Shown here: in pieces, positions 1 through 9,826 of the stretch
How the letters are laid out: each line of letters opens with the position of its first letter
Position numbering within the stretch: position 1 is the stretch's first letter
NCBI GenBank assembly: GCA_945907735.1
Contig: CAMDTL010000001.1
Coordinates: 62,001-126,000 of the forward strand
Direction: 5' to 3'
DNA: 64,000 bases
Origin: Methylotenera oryzisoli
Lineage (GTDB): Bacteria > Pseudomonadota > Gammaproteobacteria > Burkholderiales > Methylophilaceae
Translations under genes and position numbers: made by a program
The notes under the pieces: model-generated
Told to the model about the DNA's origin: nothing
The model's input: only the letters and a program-made list of their open reading frames with translations
Databases searched by the model: none

Positions 1-4
1 GAGT

Positions 5-934
5 ATGCATAAAGATTTTAATCAATTTGGCAAAGTGGCCGTGCTATTGGGTGGCAAATCGGCTGAGCGCGAAATATCACTAAAAAGTGGTGCTGCGGTG
101 CTGGCGGCTTTATTGCATCAGGGTGTGGATGCCAAAGCATTCGACCCAGCTAGCCAGGAATTAAGCGAACTAAAAGGATTTGATCGTGCATTCAACGCGC
201 TGCACGGTCGCTATGGCGAAGATGGCACGATTCAAGGCGCGCTGGAACTGATGAATATTCCCTACACTGGCAGCGGCGTGATGGCGTCTAGCGTGGGCAT
301 GGATAAATGGCGTACCAAATTATTGTGGCGTGTGTTAGATATCAAAACGCCAGATTTCGAGGTGGTGAACGCACAAAGTGATTTTGCAGCGATAGAGAGG
401 AAACTAGGATTGCCGCTATTTGTGAAGCCCGCCAATGAAGGTTCGAGTATTGGCATTACAAAAGTTAAGCAAAAAGGCGGCTTGGAAGACGCATGGGTAT
501 TGGCCTGCACGGTGGACCCTTTAGTGATTGCAGAGCAATTTATTGGCGGTGGCGAATATACCGTGGGCATTCTAGGTGAAACGCCATTGCCGATTGTAGG
601 AATAGTGCCAAAAAATGAGTTTTACGATTACGAAGCCAAGTATTTGCGCAATGACACTGAGTATTTATGCCCATGCGGTTTGAGTAAAGCGAAAGAAGCG
701 CAAATTCAAGCCGAAGCACTACAAGCATTTCGCGCCGTGGGTTGCAAAGGTTGGGGGCGTGTGGACTTTTTAATGGATGAAGCAGGGGCGCATTACTTTT
801 TAGAAGTGAATACCAGCCCAGGTATGACTGATCACAGCTTGGTACCAATGGCGGCTAAGGCAGCTGGCATTAGTTTTGATGATCTCGTGATTAAGATTTT
901 AGAAATGACGTTGGAGCCAAATGATGTGGGATAA
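5..934 (+). CDS. ddlB: D-alanine--D-alanine ligase
   Basis: Cytoplasmic ATP-grasp ligase that joins two D-Ala to make the dipeptide of the peptidoglycan stem. The 309-residue length is usual for DdlB. The N-terminal [17 protein letters not shown], the [12 protein letters not shown] segment, the ATP-grasp [10 protein letters not shown] loop and the metal-binding [15 protein letters not shown] near the C-terminus are all visible. It overlaps ftsQ by 14 nt, so the two are co-transcribed and probably translationally coupled, as in other division/cell-wall clusters. Its upstream partners (murB/murC expected) lie outside the window. The ATG at position 5 fits the family start. Confidence 0.96.
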   Translation: MHKDFNQFGKVAVLLGGKSAEREISLKSGAAVLAALLHQGVDAKAFDPASQELSELKGFDRAFNALHGRYGEDGTIQGALELMNIPYTGSGVMASSVGMDKWRTKLLWRVLDIKTPDFEVVNAQSDFAAIERKLGLPLFVKPANEGSSIGITKVKQKGGLEDAWVLACTVDPLVIAEQFIGGGEYTVGILGETPLPIVGIVPKNEFYDYEAKYLRNDTEYLCPCGLSKAKEAQIQAEALQAFRAVGCKGWGRVDFLMDEAGAHYFLEVNTSPGMTDHSLVPMAAKAAGISFDDLVIKILEMTLEPNDVG

Positions 935-1676
935 GCCACGGCTTTTAAACTGGATTGCGAATTTTCTTTTCGCCCTAGCCGTTGTGTTGTTTTTATATGC
1001 ACTGCTGTTTGTGGTGGTGCATTTGCCGATATTTCCGATGCGCGAAGTGAAAGTGGATGGCCAATTGGCGCATGTGAATCGCGAGCAAATAAAACTAATC
1101 ATCGCTAAACATTTGAAAGGTAATTTTTTCACCTTGGATTTAATTAAAACGCGCGATGCATTCGAAAAGCTACCTTGGGCGCGCAATGTGAGCGTACGCC
1201 GGCGTTGGCCAGACAAATTGGATGTGGCTATTGAGGAGCATCAAACCTTGGCGCGCTGGGGCAATATCGCGTTGGTGAATACACATGGTGAGTTGTTTCA
1301 AGCGGCGACAGATGCAGAATTGCCCGTATTTTATGGCCCAGGTGATGGCGTGCTGGAAGTGACAAAAAGTTACAGCAATTACAGCCAAATTTTGAATAAA
1401 GCCGGCATCAAAATTGCGCAAGTGACATTGTCGCCGCGTCGCGCTTGGGAAATTAAAACCAACAAAGGTTTGTTGATTGCATTAGGTCGCATCGATATGG
1501 GGTTGAGATTGAATAAATTTGCAGGTGCGTATCAATCCACGCTCAGCCAATTGAATGTAAAAGTGGCGTATGCCGATTTGCGTTATCCCAATGGGTTCGC
1601 GGTACGCAAGCCAGTTGGATCAAAGCCAGTAGCGCCAGCGACACCTGTTAAGCCAGTTAAGGCTGCTAATGCTTGA
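921..1676 (+). CDS. ftsQ: Cell division protein FtsQ
   Basis: Bitopic inner-membrane protein of the divisome that links early (FtsA/FtsZ) and late (FtsB/FtsL/FtsW/FtsI) components. There is a short cytoplasmic N-terminus, one membrane segment at about residues 10-33, then a POTRA-type domain beginning near [12 protein letters not shown]. The [22 protein letters not shown] segment is typical of FtsQ. The C-terminus is a short Lys/Pro/Val/Ala tail ([15 protein letters not shown]). The start overlaps the ddlB end. Length of 251 residues is normal. Confidence 0.94.
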   Translation: MMWDKPRLLNWIANFLFALAVVLFLYALLFVVVHLPIFPMREVKVDGQLAHVNREQIKLIIAKHLKGNFFTLDLIKTRDAFEKLPWARNVSVRRRWPDKLDVAIEEHQTLARWGNIALVNTHGELFQAATDAELPVFYGPGDGVLEVTKSYSNYSQILNKAGIKIAQVTLSPRRAWEIKTNKGLLIALGRIDMGLRLNKFAGAYQSTLSQLNVKVAYADLRYPNGFAVRKPVGSKPVAPATPVKPVKAANA

Positions 1677-1711
1677 TTTAAGAATTGAAAGTATGAAAAA
1701 GGGAGTTAACT

Positions 1712-2950
1712 ATGGGTAAAGTCCGTGAAGATAAAAACCTAATTGTTGGGTTAGATATTGGTACCTCTAAAATCGTGACCATTGTGGCGGAGTTGCTGCC
1801 AGAAGGCACTCTGAAGGTAATTGGCCTAGGCCAGCATCCCTCACGTGGTCTTAAAAAAGGCGTGGTGATTAATATCGATTCCACGATGCAGGCGATTCAA
1901 CGCTCGATAGAAGAAGCTGAATTGATGGCCGATTGTAAAATCAATGCCGTGTTTACTGGCATCGCGGGTAACCACATAAAAAGCCTGAATTCGCATGGCA
2001 TGGTCAAAATTAAAGATGTTGAAGTTTCGCAAATGGATGTGGATCGCGTGGTGGAAACGGCACGTGCCGTCGCGCTACCTACTGACCAGCAAATTCTGCA
2101 TATTCTTACACAAGAATTCATTATCGACGGCCAAGATGACGTACGCGAACCGCTAGGCATGAGTGGAATGAAACTCGAAGTGAAAGTGCATATCGTGACG
2201 GGTGCTGTGGCGGCTGCGCAAAATATTGTGAAATGCATCAAGCGTTGCGGTTTGGAAGTTAGCGATTTAATTTTGCAGCCGCTGGCTTCCAGTATCGCTG
2301 TACTGACAGAAGACGAGAAAGAGCTGGGCGTGTGTTTGGTGGATATTGGCGGCGGCACAACAGACATTGCGGTGTTTAAAAACGGATCGATTCGTCATAC
2401 CGCCGTGATTGCGATTGCAGGCGACCAGATTACTTACGACGTTGCGGTAGCCTTTCGCACGCCTACGCAATCTGCCGAAGATATCAAAATCAAACATGGA
2501 TGTGCGCTGCGCCAATTGGCCGATGCGCGCGAAGCGGTCAAGGTGCCAGGCGTAGATGGCCGCGAGGCGCGCCAATTATCCATACAAACGTTGGCCGAAG
2601 TGATTGAGCCGCGCGTGGTTGAACTGTATGAATTGGTGTTGCAAGAGCTACGCCGTAGCGGCATGGAAGAAATGATTGCATCAGGCATTGTGATTACAGG
2701 CGGTTCAGCCATGATGCGCGGCATGATTGAGTTGGGGGAGGAGATATTTCATATGCCAGTGCGTCTGGGCATGCCACGCTATGTAGGCGGGCTTTCTGAG
2801 GTAGTCAGCAGCCCACGTTACGCGACGGCAGTTGGCTTAATTTTAATGGGCAAGCAGCAGTTAGAGCGGCAGATTTCTGGACAGATGGAATCGAGTTCGG
2901 TGGGGCGAATTTTTGAGAAGATGAAATCATGGTTTCAGGGAAATTTTTAG
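1712..2950 (+). CDS. ftsA: Cell division protein FtsA
   Basis: Actin-family ATPase that tethers FtsZ to the membrane and recruits later divisome proteins. Visible features are the N-terminal phosphate-1 loop GLDIGTSKI, the central DIGGGTTDIAVF loop, and a C-terminal amphipathic tail (RIFEKMKSWFQ) that acts as the membrane-targeting helix in this family. Length of 412 residues matches FtsA. A GGGAG ribosome site precedes the ATG. It sits 35 nt after ftsQ and 98 nt before ftsZ. Confidence 0.97.
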   Translation: MGKVREDKNLIVGLDIGTSKIVTIVAELLPEGTLKVIGLGQHPSRGLKKGVVINIDSTMQAIQRSIEEAELMADCKINAVFTGIAGNHIKSLNSHGMVKIKDVEVSQMDVDRVVETARAVALPTDQQILHILTQEFIIDGQDDVREPLGMSGMKLEVKVHIVTGAVAAAQNIVKCIKRCGLEVSDLILQPLASSIAVLTEDEKELGVCLVDIGGGTTDIAVFKNGSIRHTAVIAIAGDQITYDVAVAFRTPTQSAEDIKIKHGCALRQLADAREAVKVPGVDGREARQLSIQTLAEVIEPRVVELYELVLQELRRSGMEEMIASGIVITGGSAMMRGMIELGEEIFHMPVRLGMPRYVGGLSEVVSSPRYATAVGLILMGKQQLERQISGQMESSSVGRIFEKMKSWFQGNF

Positions 2951-3048
2951 AAGTACGTAAGTGGCAGTAAGTAGTTGTTTTGGTGCAGGACTAGTTTTAG
3001 GGCAGAGCTGATGCAAATAAGCTCAAATATTAAGGCAAAAGGAGAAAT

Positions 3049-4218
3049 ATGATGTTTGAAATTATGGAGAAAAATTCACAAGAAGCGGTGATTAAGGTCA
3101 TTGGTGTGGGCGGTTGCGGTGGTAACGCAATTGAGCACATGATGACTAAAAACCTGAGCGGCGTAGAATTTATTTGCGCCAATACTGATATGCAGGCGCT
3201 GAAAAAGAGCCAAGCAAAAACGGTATTGCAAATTGGTGCTGAGATTACTAAGGGTTTAGGCGCGGGCGCGAAACCTGAAGTGGGTCGTGATGCGGCGCTG
3301 GAAGACCGTGACCGCATTGCAGAAATGATTGATGGCGCAGATATGTTATTTATTACGGCAGGCATGGGCGGCGGTACTGGCACTGGTGCAGCACCGATTA
3401 TTGCCGAAGTGGCCAAAGAAATGGGCATTCTCACAGTTGCCGTGGTGACAAAACCATTTGCGTTTGAAGGTAAGCGCACTAAAGTGGCGACTGATGGTTT
3501 GGAAGAGCTTTCACAGCACGTGGATTCTTTGATTGTGATTCCCAATGAAAAACTCATGGCAGTGTTGGGCGAAGATGTATCATTTCTAGAGGCTTTTCGC
3601 GCCGCGAACGACGTGCTGCATAATGCTGTCTCAGGTATCGCAGAGATTATTAATTCCCCAGGGCTGGTGAATGTGGATTTTGCCGATGTGCGCACAGTAA
3701 TGTCTGAAATGGGCATGGCGATGATGGGTAGTGCAGAAGCCATCGGCCCAGACCGCGCTAGAATCGCGGCTGAGCAAGCAGTGGCTAGCCCACTGTTGGA
3801 GGATGTGAATTTAGCTAATGCCCGCGGCGTTTTAATTAATATTACCGCCAGTGCCAGCTTTAAAATGAAAGAGTATTATGATGTGATGAACACTATTAAA
3901 GAGTTCACTGCAGAAGATGCGACCGTGATTGTGGGTAATGTGATGGATGAAAACATGGGCGACAAATTACGCGTGACCATGGTGGCCACTGGCTTAAGTG
4001 GTGCCATTGCACGTCGTCAAGCCAAGCCGGAATTACGGGTGATGACGACATTGATGACAGGTACACATAGTCAACCTTTGTTTGTGGGCACTGAGATAGC
4101 AGACGAAACACCTGCGGTATTTAGTCAAAATAATCGTCGTGCGCAGGTTGAGGCGATGAAAATGTCGGGCGTTGAAGAATATGACATCCCTGCATTTTTA
4201 CGCAAACAGGCGGATTAA
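3049..4218 (+). CDS. ftsZ: Cell division protein FtsZ
   Basis: Tubulin-like GTPase that polymerises into the Z ring. The tubulin signature GGGTGTGAAP is present, as are the N-terminal GVGGCGGNA nucleotide loop and the T7-loop region around residues 205-215. The C-terminus EEYDIPAFLRKQAD is the conserved peptide that binds FtsA and other partners, and also SlmA, whose gene is about 6 kb downstream. A strong AAGGAGA site precedes tandem ATG codons at 3049 and 3052, so the start is uncertain by one codon. Length of 389 residues is usual. Confidence 0.98.
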   Translation: MMFEIMEKNSQEAVIKVIGVGGCGGNAIEHMMTKNLSGVEFICANTDMQALKKSQAKTVLQIGAEITKGLGAGAKPEVGRDAALEDRDRIAEMIDGADMLFITAGMGGGTGTGAAPIIAEVAKEMGILTVAVVTKPFAFEGKRTKVATDGLEELSQHVDSLIVIPNEKLMAVLGEDVSFLEAFRAANDVLHNAVSGIAEIINSPGLVNVDFADVRTVMSEMGMAMMGSAEAIGPDRARIAAEQAVASPLLEDVNLANARGVLINITASASFKMKEYYDVMNTIKEFTAEDATVIVGNVMDENMGDKLRVTMVATGLSGAIARRQAKPELRVMTTLMTGTHSQPLFVGTEIADETPAVFSQNNRRAQVEAMKMSGVEEYDIPAFLRKQAD

Positions 4219-4247
4219 TTGGCTGTCAGAAGCTAAAGGCGTAAAAT
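4219..4247 (+). promoter_or_regulatory. Candidate promoter for lpxC
   Basis: TTGGCT and TAAAAT hexamers are separated by 17 bp, about 50 nt upstream of the lpxC start and abutting the ftsZ stop codon. The same TAAAAT-plus-ATAG context recurs before gap and dapA, so it may be the usual -10 form in this genome. The call is by eye only. Confidence 0.4.
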
Positions 4248-4299
4248 AGATTGCTATAAAATGAGAGAGTAATAAGAAACTAAGTGCTGGGTTTATGAA

Positions 4300-5238
4300 A
4301 TGCTAAAGCAAAGAACCTTAAAGAAACAGGTGAGTGCGACAGGCGTTGGTTTGCATAATGGTGAAAAAGTCACCTTGACTTTAAAACCAGCCGCAATCGA
4401 TGCGGGGGTTATTTTTAGGCGCGCCGATTTGCCCGGCGCGCCAGAAATACAAGCGCAGCCTGAAGCAGTGCGTGACACGCGCATGTGTTCTGCCCTAGAA
4501 CACAATGGTGCGCGTGTTGCCACTGTTGAGCACTTAATGTCTGCGCTGGCTGGTTTAGGCGTCGACAATATTATTGTCGAAGTCACCGCTTCCGAGATTC
4601 CTATCATGGATGGTAGCTCTGGCCCGTTTATATTTTTATTGCAACAGGCGGGTATTGTTGAGCAGGCAGCCGCTAAAAAATTCATCAAAATCAAAAAAAT
4701 AGTCGAAGTAAAGGAGGGCGATAAATGGGTGAAATTCGAGCCTTACCACGGCTTTAAAATGGATTTCACGATTGATTTCGCCCATCCTGTGTTTGAAAAC
4801 TCAGGTAGCAATATCAAGCTGGATTTTAAAGATAATACCTATGTAAAAGACATTAGCCGAGCCAGAACTTTCGGATTCATGCACGAGGTTGAATACCTAC
4901 GCGCTAATGGATTAGCGCGTGGTGGCAGTTTGGACAATGCCATTGTGTTGGATGAATATCGCATTTTAAATAGCGATGGTTTGCGTTATGAAGATGAATT
5001 CGCCAAACACAAAGTGTTAGATGCAATCGGTGATTTGTATATGCTCGGCCACCCATTGTTGGGGGCGTTTACAGCGTATAAATCGGGTCATGCGTTGAAC
5101 AATGCGCTACTTAGAGCTTTGCTGGCCGATGCATCCACTTGGGAATACGCGACTTTCGAAAAAATTGAAGAAGCACCGGCGGGCTTTCAAGAACAAACGG
5201 CGTTTTTCACTCCAAACCTTATGCCACATTTTAATTAA
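4300..5238 (+). CDS. lpxC: UDP-3-O-acyl-N-acetylglucosamine deacetylase
   Basis: Zinc amidase that catalyses the committed step of lipid A synthesis in the cytoplasm. The N-terminal [18 protein letters not shown], the zinc-site stretch [15 protein letters not shown], the MDGSSGPF segment and the second-half [15 protein letters not shown] motif with zinc His/Asp residues are all present. The 312-residue length is slightly longer than the E. coli protein. It lies 81 nt after ftsZ, the usual position at the end of the division/cell-wall cluster, and probably has its own promoter in that gap. Confidence 0.96.
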   Translation: MLKQRTLKKQVSATGVGLHNGEKVTLTLKPAAIDAGVIFRRADLPGAPEIQAQPEAVRDTRMCSALEHNGARVATVEHLMSALAGLGVDNIIVEVTASEIPIMDGSSGPFIFLLQQAGIVEQAAAKKFIKIKKIVEVKEGDKWVKFEPYHGFKMDFTIDFAHPVFENSGSNIKLDFKDNTYVKDISRARTFGFMHEVEYLRANGLARGGSLDNAIVLDEYRILNSDGLRYEDEFAKHKVLDAIGDLYMLGHPLLGAFTAYKSGHALNNALLRALLADASTWEYATFEKIEEAPAGFQEQTAFFTPNLMPHFN

Positions 5239-5254
5239 GGCGACAGCAGCTTAA

Positions 5255-5437
5255 ATGCCAATCATCCGCTTAATGATTATATTGGTATTTATCGCAACAT
5301 TTGTGTTGCTGGCGACTTATACTGTGACGCGCAATAAAAAATATTTAACATATTTAAAACAAATACTTAAGTATGCAGCTTGGTGTTTTGTTGCGTTATT
5401 TTTGTTGTATTTAATGTCGCGTGTAATTCGTTTTTAA
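5255..5437 (+). CDS. Small two-helix membrane protein
   Basis: A 60-residue ORF directly between lpxC and the lytic transglycosylase, same strand, with gaps of 16 and 9 nt. Two hydrophobic segments (about residues 3-22 and 39-57) are separated by a basic loop (TRNKKYLTYLKQILK), suggesting a small inner-membrane hairpin protein. I recognise no family. Tight packing and a plausible membrane topology argue for a real gene, but the start has no clear ribosome site. Confidence 0.6.
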   Translation: MPIIRLMIILVFIATFVLLATYTVTRNKKYLTYLKQILKYAAWCFVALFLLYLMSRVIRF

Positions 5438-5446
5438 TGTTGTCTA

Positions 5447-7435
5447 ATGTTTGCCATTTCAATTAAAAATCTAGTTTCCATTACCTTTTTTATTAGCATT
5501 TTTGCGATAAAAACTTGCTTCGCTGCGAGTGGTGACGAGGAGTTTTTACAGGCGCGTGCTGCGTATGACCAAAAAAATGTTATCGCTTTGTCCGATTACG
5601 TGCAGCAATTGCACAGTCAAGATTACCTATTAGCGCCTTACGCCGATTATTGGTTGATGCTGCTTAATTTGGAAGATGCAGAAAATCATACAGTCGTAGA
5701 TTTTTTAAATACTTACAGTGCATATCCGTTTGCGGATAGATTGCGTGGTGCATATTTAAAAAAACTTGCCAAAAAGCAAGATTGGGAAAGTTTTTCGAGT
5801 GAAATTGCCAATTATCAGTTAGAAGATGCAACGGTTGCCTGTTACGCGGCAGAGTCCAGCGCAGTTTTGGGCGACGCTTTTGTGTTGGAAGGTGCGAAAC
5901 CATTGTGGCTCCAAGCCAAAGAGCAGCCGAGTAATTGCAATAACTTATTTGACCGTATGCAAGCGGCGGGGGTGCTTAACGAAGAAAATATTTGGGCACG
6001 CTTTCGCTTGGCTTTGGTAGAAGATCGAATTTCGCTTGCCAAGGGCATTTTAGCGCGTTCAAAATACTACGAACCGAACCAAGCTAAACTCATCGATAAA
6101 GCATATTCTTCACCCAGCGTAGTGTTAGCGAAAAAAACCATTTCGTTTAAAAGTCGCTTTGGGCGCGAGGCCAATTTATTTGCGCTAGGTCGCATCGCAA
6201 AAATTAATTCGCAGCAGGCGTTAAACGCATATAACAAAGTGGCAGATTTATTTATGCCGGAAGATAGAAGCCATTTTTATGGCAACTTAGCGCTGCAAGC
6301 CGCACGGCGACAAGAGCCGCAGGCACTGCAATGGTTTAAACTCGCGGATAAAACTGAGCTCAATAAAGATCAGCTTGCTTGGTTTGCACGCAGTGCCTTG
6401 CGTGAAGAAAATTGGCTGGAGTTGTTAAATGCGATTGCAAAAATGCCAGCAATTCAAGCCGAGGAAGGCGCTTGGCGATACTGGAAAGCGCGTGCGCTTA
6501 ACACTAAAAATCAAACGCTGGAAGCCAATACTTTATTTGCCAATCTTTCTACCGAGCGCCATTTTTATGGCTGGCTGGCACAAGAAGAGCTGGAAGGCTT
6601 TATGTCTTCGCCTCTCAGCACCTATAAAGTGACCGAGTTAGAGGTAGATGAAATCGCCAATATACCCGCATTTGCGCGCGCTGAGGCTTTGCAAAGGTTA
6701 GATTTAAAGTGGGAAGCGAAATCAGAATGGGCACTGGCGACCAGGGATTTTGGCGACAAACAAATGCTGGCCGCCGCCGAGTTTGCCACGCGCAAAAAAT
6801 GGTACGATTTAGCCATTATTACTGCCGATAAAACCACTGAAACGCACGACATTGCATTGCGCTACCCAACGCCATACCGTGATTTAATGAAGCCAGCCGC
6901 GGGTGAGCGAGGTGTGGATGAGGCTTGGGTGTATGGCATTACGCGGCAAGAGAGTCGTTTTATGCATTATGCAAAATCGGGCGTGGGCGCTGCAGGACTT
7001 ATGCAACTTATGCCCGCTACAGCCAAGTGGGTCGCGCCGCGCGCGGGTATCAGCAATTATCACAATGGTATGATTCAGCAGCTGGATACCAACATTGTGC
7101 TTGGCACTTATTATATGAGCCACGCCTTGGAAATATTTAATGGGCAAGCAGTGCTGGCCACCGCCGCGTATAATGCGGGGCCAAGTCGCGCTAAAAAATG
7201 GGTGGCCGCTATACCGTTAGAAGGCGCTATTTATGCGGAGACTATCCCTTTTAGTGAGACACGATTATACGTACAAAAAGTGATGACAAATGCACATTTG
7301 TATGCGCATCGCTTGGGATTAAAACCCATGCCGCTTAAACAAAGATTAGGCATAATCCCTAGTAAGAGCCAGCTTATTACCGGCAGTGCAGATAATGTTG
7401 AACCTGAAATGGTTGAACAAAAAACAGTTGAATAA
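5447..7435 (+). CDS. slt: Soluble lytic murein transglycosylase
   Basis: Periplasmic enzyme that cleaves the glycan strand of peptidoglycan to form 1,6-anhydromuropeptides. The N-terminus has a signal peptide (hydrophobic residues 8-26 ending in CFAA). A long alpha-helical superhelical region (about residues 30-470) precedes the catalytic SLT domain, which shows ITRQESRF with the catalytic Glu, GAAGLMQLMPATA and AAYNAGPSRAKKW. Length of 662 residues is close to E. coli Slt70. The C-terminal 30 residues extend past the domain. It follows the small membrane protein by 9 nt and precedes the epimerase gene by 11 nt, suggesting an operon. Confidence 0.93.
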   Translation: MFAISIKNLVSITFFISIFAIKTCFAASGDEEFLQARAAYDQKNVIALSDYVQQLHSQDYLLAPYADYWLMLLNLEDAENHTVVDFLNTYSAYPFADRLRGAYLKKLAKKQDWESFSSEIANYQLEDATVACYAAESSAVLGDAFVLEGAKPLWLQAKEQPSNCNNLFDRMQAAGVLNEENIWARFRLALVEDRISLAKGILARSKYYEPNQAKLIDKAYSSPSVVLAKKTISFKSRFGREANLFALGRIAKINSQQALNAYNKVADLFMPEDRSHFYGNLALQAARRQEPQALQWFKLADKTELNKDQLAWFARSALREENWLELLNAIAKMPAIQAEEGAWRYWKARALNTKNQTLEANTLFANLSTERHFYGWLAQEELEGFMSSPLSTYKVTELEVDEIANIPAFARAEALQRLDLKWEAKSEWALATRDFGDKQMLAAAEFATRKKWYDLAIITADKTTETHDIALRYPTPYRDLMKPAAGERGVDEAWVYGITRQESRFMHYAKSGVGAAGLMQLMPATAKWVAPRAGISNYHNGMIQQLDTNIVLGTYYMSHALEIFNGQAVLATAAYNAGPSRAKKWVAAIPLEGAIYAETIPFSETRLYVQKVMTNAHLYAHRLGLKPMPLKQRLGIIPSKSQLITGSADNVEPEMVEQKTVE

Positions 7436-7446
7436 GAAAAACGAGT

Positions 7447-8430
7447 ATGAGCATTAATAAAATCACAGCACCATCTACAATTACCATCCTTGGTGGCGCG
7501 GGTTTTGTGGGTAGTTGCTTGGTGGCTAAATTGGACGAAGCGGGCTATCAGGTAAAGGTGCTATCACGCCGCCGAGAGAACTCTAGACATCTGATTTTGC
7601 TGCCAAATGTGCAGGTGGTGGAATGTGATGTTATGGATAACCACGCCTTAAAAGCAGCGCTCACTGGTAGTGATAAAGTCATCAATTTAATCGGTATTTT
7701 GCATGAGGCTGGCAATAACACGTTTGAGGCAATGCATCATCAATTGCCGCGTCGCGTCGCGCAAATATGCGAAGAATTGAATATTCAACGCTTGCTACAT
7801 ATGAGTGCCTTGCAGGCCGATATCCATGCGCCTAGCCAGTACCTTAAAAGTAAAGCGCTGGGCGAAGCGACGATTAATGCATGCAGCAAAAAGCTCGATA
7901 TCACTATTTTTAAACCATCGGTGATATTTGGTCGCGGCGATAGTTTTATCAATCTATTGGCTAATTTAGTGAAGTTTCTACCCGTCATTTTTTTAGCAAA
8001 ACCCAAAGTAAAATTCCAGCCGATTTGGGTAGAAGATGTTGCGCAATGTTTTATGAGTGCGCTAGAAAACACCGCTACTTATGGTAAAACTTACGAGCTG
8101 GGCGGGCCAAGCGTTTACACCTTGCGTGAGCTGGTGCAAAAAGTGATGGCAATTTTAGGCAAACAACGCCCGATTTTCGGCTTAAACGATACTTTATCGA
8201 TGGCGCAAGGTTTTATGTTGGAGCTGATGCCGATTAAGCTGATGACGCGCGACAATATTCGCTCTATGCAGGTAGATAGTATATGTAGTGCACAGATTGC
8301 GCCTGAGCTTGGTGTTGTGCCAACGTCGCTGGACGTCATCGTGCCAGAATATTTGCTCAATGCATCGCCACGTGCCGCTTACGCTGCCTTCCGCCGCGCC
8401 GCTGGGCGCGCCATTAGTGCTAGAAGATAA
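7447..8430 (+). CDS. NAD(P)-dependent epimerase/dehydratase, complex I NDUFA9-like
   Basis: Atypical short-chain dehydrogenase/reductase of the NDUFA9/quinone-oxidoreductase-accessory type. The Rossmann motif ILGGAGFVGS is at the N-terminus, followed by the KSKALGEATI and IFKPSVIFGRGDSF stretches typical of the family. The catalytic Tyr-x3-Lys is not in the classical form (QYLKSK), as in many atypical members. Length of 327 residues is usual. Its substrate cannot be deduced. It is packed between slt and cca, and the cca start codon is one base after its stop. Confidence 0.8.
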   Translation: MSINKITAPSTITILGGAGFVGSCLVAKLDEAGYQVKVLSRRRENSRHLILLPNVQVVECDVMDNHALKAALTGSDKVINLIGILHEAGNNTFEAMHHQLPRRVAQICEELNIQRLLHMSALQADIHAPSQYLKSKALGEATINACSKKLDITIFKPSVIFGRGDSFINLLANLVKFLPVIFLAKPKVKFQPIWVEDVAQCFMSALENTATYGKTYELGGPSVYTLRELVQKVMAILGKQRPIFGLNDTLSMAQGFMLELMPIKLMTRDNIRSMQVDSICSAQIAPELGVVPTSLDVIVPEYLLNASPRAAYAAFRRAAGRAISARR

Positions 8431-8431
8431 C

Positions 8432-9643
8432 ATGCAAGCTTACTGTGTAGGTGGCGCGGTGCGTGATGAGCTGCTTGGTCTAGCAGTAAAAGATAGAGAT
8501 TACGTTGTTGTTGGCGCCACGCCACAGGCCATGCTGGATGCGGGCTACAGGCCAGTCGGAAAAGACTTCCCGGTATTTCTTCACCCAAAAACGCATGATG
8601 AATATGCGCTTGCGCGCACTGAGCGCAAAACTGGCGCTGGCTACAAAGGCTTCGCAGTGCATGCCGCTCCAGATGTGACGCTAGAAGAAGATTTGGCGCG
8701 CCGTGATTTGACCATTAACGCGATTGCCAAAGGTGCTGACGGTAAGTTGATTGACCCGTTCAACGGTGTAGCCGATTTAAAAACAAAAACGCTGCGCCAT
8801 GTGAGCGATGCCTTTGCTGAAGACCCAGTGCGTATTCTGCGTATAGCGCGTTTTGCGGCGCGGTTTATTGACTTTAGCATTGCGCCAGAAACCTTGGCTT
8901 TGATGCGTCAAATGGTGCAAAATGGTGAGGTGGATGCGCTGGTGCCAGAGCGTGTTTGGCAAGAGTTAAGTAAAGGTTTAATGGAAGCTAAACCCAGTCG
9001 CATGTTTGAGGCGCTTCGTAGCTGCGGCGCGCTGCAAAAAATTCTGCTCGAGCTGGATAGATTATGGGGCGTGCCGCAACCACCGCAGCATCACCCAGAA
9101 ATTGACACTGGCGTGCACGTGATGATGGTGATTGACTACGCGGCTAAACAAAACTTTACCCTGCCTATCCGCTTTGCTGCGCTGATGCACGACCTTGGCA
9201 AAGGCACCACGCCAGCCGATATTTTGCCACGCCATATTGGGCACGAGGTGCGCAGCGTGAGTTTGCTAAAAGACGTATGCAAACGTTTAAGAGTGCCGAA
9301 TGATTGCAAAGAACTTGCGCATATTGTGGCTAAATTTCATGGCAAATTGCATCAAGTACTAAAAATGAAATCAAGTACTTTAGTTGAGTTTTTAACCGAG
9401 CTCGACGCTTTTCGGCAACCTGAGAGATTTAAAGCTTTTTTAAAAGCATGTGAGTGTGACAGCCGTGGCAGAACGGGTTTAGAAAATTGTGCATTGCCTG
9501 AAACAGACTTGATTTTAACTGCTCTGCAAGTTGCACAGCATATAGATGCTGGCGCGATTGCAAAACAACATACAGAGCCTGAAAAAATTAAAGCAGCAGT
9601 GTTTGAAACTCGAGTAAAAGCTGTGGCGCAGAATATAAAATAA
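8432..9643 (+). CDS. cca: Multifunctional CCA-adding tRNA nucleotidyltransferase
   Basis: Adds or repairs the 3' CCA of tRNA. I place the start at the internal ATG (MQAYCVGGAVRDELLG), not at the ORF-track start, because CCA enzymes begin with this segment and the extra 48 residues overlap the upstream gene. Visible are the nucleotidyltransferase core (GGAVRD, DRDYVVVG), the RRDLTINAIA motif, and an HD phosphohydrolase domain (HDLGKG). That makes it the long gammaproteobacterial/betaproteobacterial type of about 403 residues with phosphatase and phosphodiesterase activity. The start is one base after the epimerase stop. Confidence 0.93.
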   Translation: MQAYCVGGAVRDELLGLAVKDRDYVVVGATPQAMLDAGYRPVGKDFPVFLHPKTHDEYALARTERKTGAGYKGFAVHAAPDVTLEEDLARRDLTINAIAKGADGKLIDPFNGVADLKTKTLRHVSDAFAEDPVRILRIARFAARFIDFSIAPETLALMRQMVQNGEVDALVPERVWQELSKGLMEAKPSRMFEALRSCGALQKILLELDRLWGVPQPPQHHPEIDTGVHVMMVIDYAAKQNFTLPIRFAALMHDLGKGTTPADILPRHIGHEVRSVSLLKDVCKRLRVPNDCKELAHIVAKFHGKLHQVLKMKSSTLVEFLTELDAFRQPERFKAFLKACECDSRGRTGLENCALPETDLILTALQVAQHIDAGAIAKQHTEPEKIKAAVFETRVKAVAQNIK

Positions 9644-9681
9644 TCGCTAAGCAGTTAAACACCACTGTAAATTTATAGGTG

Positions 9682-9705
9682 AACATAAAAAACCTTTTTT
9701 ATGTT
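9682..9705. terminator. AT-rich hairpin between cca and slmA
   Basis: An 11-bp perfect inverted repeat (AACATAAAAAA / TTTTTTATGTT) with a CC loop lies in the gap between the convergent cca and slmA genes. Position fits a terminator, but the stem is nearly all A-T, so strength is doubtful. Confidence 0.4.
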
Positions 9706-9826
9706 TGTGTCTAAATAACTTTTGCGCAACATATGCGCCACCCCAGCCCCCAAGCACCCCTTTATCGTCATGCTGCCAGTTGATAATCTTTCCTTGGTAG
9801 CGCATAAGAGCATTAAGGTTTGAGAT

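Noticed and set aside
3030-3743. 237-codon minus ORF opposite ftsZ
   Set aside because: Long open antisense frame from codon bias in ftsZ; no motif.
8288-8431. 48-residue N-terminal extension of the CCA enzyme
   Set aside because: It overlaps the upstream epimerase gene and is arginine/serine-rich; the family start MQAYCVGGAVRD is at 8432.
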